DNA of 23,959 nt from a virus, in IMG/VR virus record IMGVR_UViG_3300009593_000121, positions 1-23,959 of that record; one strand, 5' to 3'. The position numbers and the translations under genes were made by a program. The notes under the pieces were generated by a model, which saw only the letters and a list, made by a program, of their open reading frames with translations, had not been told where the DNA came from and made no database searches. Shown here piece after piece: positions 22,121-23,959 of the stretch (position 1 is the first letter of the stretch; each line of letters starts with the position of its first letter).

Positions 22121-22151
22121 ATACGACCTCAACAAGATAATAATAATATAA
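22118..22151 (+). promoter_or_regulatory. 34-bp repeated element, copy 2
   Basis: TAAATACGA, 7 spacer bases, AAGATAATAATAATATAA. The first TAA is the stop of the 36-aa gene, and the next ATG follows after 25 bp. Confidence 0.7.
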
Positions 22152-22176
22152 TAATAATAAATAAAAAATAAATAAT

Positions 22177-22275
22177 ATGAATAAAATTAAATTAATAACT
22201 TTCCACTTCGCACTCGTTCTTTTCATTGCTAACATTATAAACTTCGTTTATCAATTAATTAAAATAACAATGTAA
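22177..22275 (+). CDS. Tiny membrane protein, 32 aa
   Basis: The leader AAATAAATAATATG opens a 32-residue frame: MNKIKLITFHFALVLFIANI, then INFVYQLIKITM. It is nearly all one hydrophobic helix with a few basic residues at each end. The end ...ITM-stop (ACAATGTAA) is the same as that of the 35-aa protein at 22997, and both stops are the first bases of a 34-bp element. Function is unknown. Confidence 0.55.
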   Translation: MNKIKLITFHFALVLFIANIINFVYQLIKITM

Positions 22276-22306
22276 ATACGACTTCATTAAGATAATATAA
22301 ATATAA
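22273..22306 (+). promoter_or_regulatory. 34-bp repeated element, copy 3
   Basis: TAAATACGA, 7 spacer bases, AAGATAATATAAATATAA. The first TAA is the stop of the 32-aa gene. The ATG of the next gene follows 35 bp later, after a run of AAAT repeats. Confidence 0.7.
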
Positions 22307-22341
22307 ATAAATAAATAAATAATTAAATAAAATAAATAACT

Positions 22342-22563
22342 ATGTCTAAATTAAATAAAATAACTAAAAATCGCTTCATTCTTTCTAACTCTTTACTTGG
22401 CAAATCTGCTATCATATCATTCACAAATAAAAAAGGCGAAAGCTTTACTTACAATCACGATCAAGTGTTTGCTAATAATCAAACTCGCTTACTATCTATG
22501 AATTGCTTCATTAAATATGGCAATTATACTAACTCAAATAAAATACCTACTTGGGCTATATAA
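22342..22563 (+). CDS. Small early protein, 73 aa (paralogue of the gene at 23784)
   Basis: 73 residues, starting MSKLNKITKNRFIL. The core contains SLLGKSAIISFTNKKGESFT, then YNHDQVF and MNCFIKYGNYT. Residues 11-61 align without gaps to residues 8-58 of the truncated gene at 23784, with 23 identical positions of 51 counted by hand. Conserved points are RF, SL-x-G, FTNKK-x-E, TY-x-HD and MNCF-x-x-YG. It is soluble and basic with no known domain, probably a small beta-rich fold. It has its own 34-bp element upstream and is followed by a short non-coding stretch. Confidence 0.75.
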   Translation: MSKLNKITKNRFILSNSLLGKSAIISFTNKKGESFTYNHDQVFANNQTRLLSMNCFIKYGNYTNSNKIPTWAI

Positions 22564-22641
22564 TGTACTAAAAGTCCTGTTAGTTTAAGAATTCCCAGGT
22601 TTATCAAATATGAATTCTTCAGCACCTCAACAAAAACAAAC
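22564..22641 (+). other. Intergenic stretch with an inverted repeat, possible terminator
   Basis: An 8-bp inverted repeat AAGAATTC (22587-22594) / GAATTCTT (22612-22619) with a 17-base loop follows the 73-aa gene. There is no T-run after the stem (it continues CAGCACC), so it is a weak terminator candidate. It could instead be an RNA-processing or protein site. Confidence 0.35.
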
Positions 22642-22675
22642 TAAATACGACTCTATAAAGATAATATAAATATAA
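22642..22675 (+). promoter_or_regulatory. 34-bp repeated element, copy 4
   Basis: TAAATACGA, 7 spacer bases, AAGATAATATAAATATAA. This copy is intergenic and does not overlap a stop codon. The next ATG follows after 18 bp. Confidence 0.7.
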
Positions 22676-22693
22676 TAACTTAAAATAAATAAT

Positions 22694-22834
22694 ATGAATA
22701 ATTTAACTAAAATTCAAAAAAAAGAAATTAAATCTCTTTACGAAATGATTAACCTTAAATGGCATTATACTAATCATCCTATGCATGCTAAATTCATGCA
22801 AGCTCATAACGATTTACCTGATTATAAATCATAA
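22694..22834 (+). CDS. Small early protein, 46 aa
   Basis: The leader AAATAAATAATATG opens MNNLTKIQKKEIKSLYEMIN, then LKWHYTNHPMHAKFMQAHND and LPDYKS. It has a basic helical N-terminus and a His-rich middle (H24, H28, H31, H38) with no membrane helix. The four His in a short span might bind metal, but no known finger pattern is present. It is the only gene between copy 4 and the following ~160 bp non-coding stretch. Function is unknown. Confidence 0.55.
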   Translation: MNNLTKIQKKEIKSLYEMINLKWHYTNHPMHAKFMQAHNDLPDYKS

Positions 22835-22996
22835 CTCGTTTTAGCTATGTGACATTAGCCTGTTATTCCCTATACTTATAACCCTTTTGTCACACTATTA
22901 AATACTAATATTTTAATATATCTTGTAAGATATTGAGATATCAAGTGTTAAACTATAAACTAAAAATAAACTAATTAATAAATATACACCTTTAAA
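22835..22996 (+). other. Non-coding stretch with several inverted repeats
   Basis: Here a gene start is not served by a 34-bp element. TGTGACA (22848-22854) and TGTCACA (22888-22894) form a 7-bp inverted repeat with a 33-base loop. ATATCTT-GT-AAGATAT (22918-22933) is a 7-bp hairpin, and a further GATATC palindrome follows at 22937-22942. Together they could be a terminator and an operator/promoter for the next gene, or a small structured RNA. No tRNA or gene was found. Confidence 0.4.
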
Positions 22997-23104
22997 ATGA
23001 ATAAATATAATAATAAACAAGATGAAGAAAGTGCAAATAAAGTACTTGGAATAATGGTAATACTCTTTTGTATAATAATAGTTTTAAACTATATAACAAT
23101 GTAA
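22997..23104 (+). CDS. Tiny membrane protein, 35 aa
   Basis: MNKYNNKQDEESANKVLGIM, then VILFCIIIVLNYITM. A charged N-terminus is followed by a single hydrophobic helix to the end. It shares the ...ITM-stop ending (ACAATGTAA) with the 32-aa protein at 22177, the stop again opening a 34-bp element. Its own upstream region lacks that element. Function is unknown. Confidence 0.55.
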   Translation: MNKYNNKQDEESANKVLGIMVILFCIIIVLNYITM

Positions 23105-23135
23105 ATACGAATAAGCAAAGATAATAATAATATAA
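23102..23135 (+). promoter_or_regulatory. 34-bp repeated element, copy 5
   Basis: TAAATACGA, 7 spacer bases, AAGATAATAATAATATAA. The first TAA is the stop of the 35-aa gene, and the next ATG follows after only 10 bp. It heads the three-gene set at 23146-23735. Confidence 0.7.
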
Positions 23136-23145
23136 AATAACTAAT

Positions 23146-23265
23146 ATGAAAATAATAAATAAAATAACTAAGCGAGATGTTTCTCAAGAATACTTAGGTT
23201 TAATGATGGGTTTAATCACTAATCAAGAATTTGAAGAAGTAACTTGTACTCGACCTCAAAAATAA
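23146..23265 (+). CDS. Small early protein, 39 aa
   Basis: MKIINKITKRDVSQEYLGLM, then MGLITNQEFEEVTCTRPQK. It is soluble with one Cys. The opening NKITK also starts the 73-aa protein (MSKLNKITKN), which hints at a shared origin of the 5' end. It lies 6 bp before the next gene and is probably co-transcribed from copy 5. No family is recognised. Confidence 0.5.
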   Translation: MKIINKITKRDVSQEYLGLMMGLITNQEFEEVTCTRPQK

Positions 23266-23271
23266 TTAACT

Positions 23272-23484
23272 ATGTACGAACTAGAATTTATACCTAAAAG
23301 AAAAGTAGATAACTTTGGTGAACTAATAGACTCTACTTGGTTAGAACATGAGTCAACAGAATTAACTCAAGATTTACTTGACTTTATTGAACACTATTTT
23401 GAAGATGATATAAGTGATTTTGACAAAGTAATTGTTTATGAAAAAGAATGTTATAACTTACCAGTAAATATAATAAAACTATGA
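23272..23484 (+). CDS. Acidic early protein, 70 aa
   Basis: 70 residues: MYELEFIPKRKVDNFGELID, then STWLEHESTELTQDLLDFIE and HYFEDDISDFDKVIVYEKEC before YNLPVNIIKL. It is strongly acidic with an alternating strand/helix look and no membrane helix. An acidic, compact protein of this size in a phage early region could mimic DNA or inhibit a host enzyme. That is speculation from composition alone. Its TGA stop overlaps the next gene's ATG (ATGA), so the two are translationally coupled. Confidence 0.65.
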   Translation: MYELEFIPKRKVDNFGELIDSTWLEHESTELTQDLLDFIEHYFEDDISDFDKVIVYEKECYNLPVNIIKL

Positions 23485-23735
23485 AAAAACTAATAATACC
23501 AATTATACTAATGGCGGGAGTGTCATGTAGTACACAAACAAAAGTTGAAACTAAAATATATAAAGATTTCAGTGAAGCACTCAACAATATTCAAGATATG
23601 AGAGAGTGGATGAAAGAAGATAAAGTACAAGGAATTATAGATTCTGACTATGCTGACTACTATATTGAGTATTTAAATAACAGTGAAGATTTACTAATAA
23701 CTCATTGGAATAACGAACTAAATACGAATAAGTAA
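23481..23735 (+). CDS. Putative early lipoprotein, 84 aa
   Basis: 84 residues. MKKLIIPIILMAGVSCSTQT is a short signal peptide ending in a lipobox-like GVSC with Cys17 as the likely lipidation site. The -3 residue is Gly, which is unusual, but an SCS ending is frequent in Bacteroidetes lipoproteins. The mature part is helical and acidic (FSEALNNIQDMREWMKEDKV, then YADYYIEYLNN). It would sit at the periplasmic face of a membrane. Phage lipoproteins of this size often block superinfection, which is a possible role by analogy only. The last codons overlap element copy 6. Confidence 0.65.
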   Translation: MKKLIIPIILMAGVSCSTQTKVETKIYKDFSEALNNIQDMREWMKEDKVQGIIDSDYADYYIEYLNNSEDLLITHWNNELNTNK

Positions 23736-23752
23736 AGATAATATAAATGTAA
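23719..23752 (+). promoter_or_regulatory. 34-bp repeated element, copy 6
   Basis: TAAATACGA, 7 spacer bases, AAGATAATATAAATGTAA (one change in the last part). It begins inside the lipoprotein gene, whose stop is in the spacer, and precedes the last ATG by 31 bp. Confidence 0.68.
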
Positions 23753-23783
23753 ATAAATTAATAACTAAATAAAAATAAATAAT

Positions 23784-23959
23784 ATGAATAACTTAACTAC
23801 AAAAAGATTTGTGATAAGAAAATCACTAATCGGTGAAGATGTAACAATTACATTCACTAACAAGAAAAATGAAACTTATACTTACGATCATGACGAGATC
23901 TACTCAACTCATCAAGAGAAATTTGAAACTATGAATTGTTTTCAAGAGTATGGTTCTTA
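23784..23959 (+). CDS. Small early protein, truncated by the window end (paralogue of the 73-aa gene)
   Basis: 58 complete codons from the ATG after AAATAAATAAT. The translation starts MNNLTTKRFVIRK and contains SLIGEDVTITFTNKKNETYT, YDHDEIY and MNCFQEYGS. It aligns without gaps with residues 11-61 of the gene at 22342 (23 identities of 51 by hand), so the two are diverged copies in the same block. It is preceded by its own 34-bp element. The stop is beyond the window. Confidence 0.75.
   Translation, partial: MNNLTTKRFVIRKSLIGEDVTITFTNKKNETYTYDHDEIYSTHQEKFETMNCFQEYGS

Noticed and set aside
23384-23587. Minus-strand 67-codon frame
   Set aside because: It is antisense to two well-spaced, coupled plus-strand genes.
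21950-23752. Reading the 34-bp repeats as a CRISPR array
   Set aside because: The intervals are unequal (about 120-620 bp) and filled with genes, and no cas gene is present.

Overview
The window is a piece of a tailed double-stranded DNA phage genome. The host is most likely a Bacteroidetes bacterium, probably a marine flavobacterium. Base composition is AT-rich. Translation starts follow A/T-rich leaders such as AAATAAATAATATG and lack Shine-Dalgarno sequences, as is usual for Bacteroidetes. One appendage protein ends in a module (YLPAFNFNGIGNL) that I know from Bacteroidetes and their phages. The order TerL, portal, scaffold, major capsid protein, the portal and terminase sequence style, and two opposed gene blocks recall crAss-like podoviruses of the Cellulophaga phage type. 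That placement is inference. No integrase, tRNA or CRISPR is visible.

Bases 1-21489 form one leftward (minus-strand) late block of 31 genes, with no internal gap larger than about 60 bp and many 1-20 bp overlaps. In transcription order (right to left) it starts with a small protein carrying the same motif at both ends. Next come a long tail fibre with YadA-head-like repeats, a cysteine-rich appendage protein, three small unknown proteins, a groEL-groES pair, another fibre-like protein and a possible winged-helix protein. A run of small genes with the lysis functions follows (Zn amidase, 3-TM holin), then a second fibre/lectin protein. Last is the packaging and head module: small proteins, a tandem GroES-like protein, a putative small terminase, TerL, portal, scaffold and the N-terminal third of the major capsid protein, which runs off the left edge.

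Bases 21490-22009 separate the two divergent blocks. They hold an extraordinary ~250 bp C-rich, almost G-free tract that includes a telomere-like hexamer array (GGGATA-type on the minus strand), plus small hairpins. This is a candidate replication origin or regulatory G-quadruplex/R-loop region.

Bases 22010-23959 are a rightward block of very small genes (32-84 aa): single-helix membrane peptides, a lipoprotein and two paralogues. They are fed by six copies of a 34-bp element of fixed architecture (TAAATACGA, 7 variable bases, then AAGATAATAWWAATATAA). It is best explained as a repeated early promoter, perhaps for a phage RNA polymerase. In three places its first three bases are the stop codon of the preceding gene. 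This early block, with its promoter family and the C-rich switch region, is the most likely undescribed system here.
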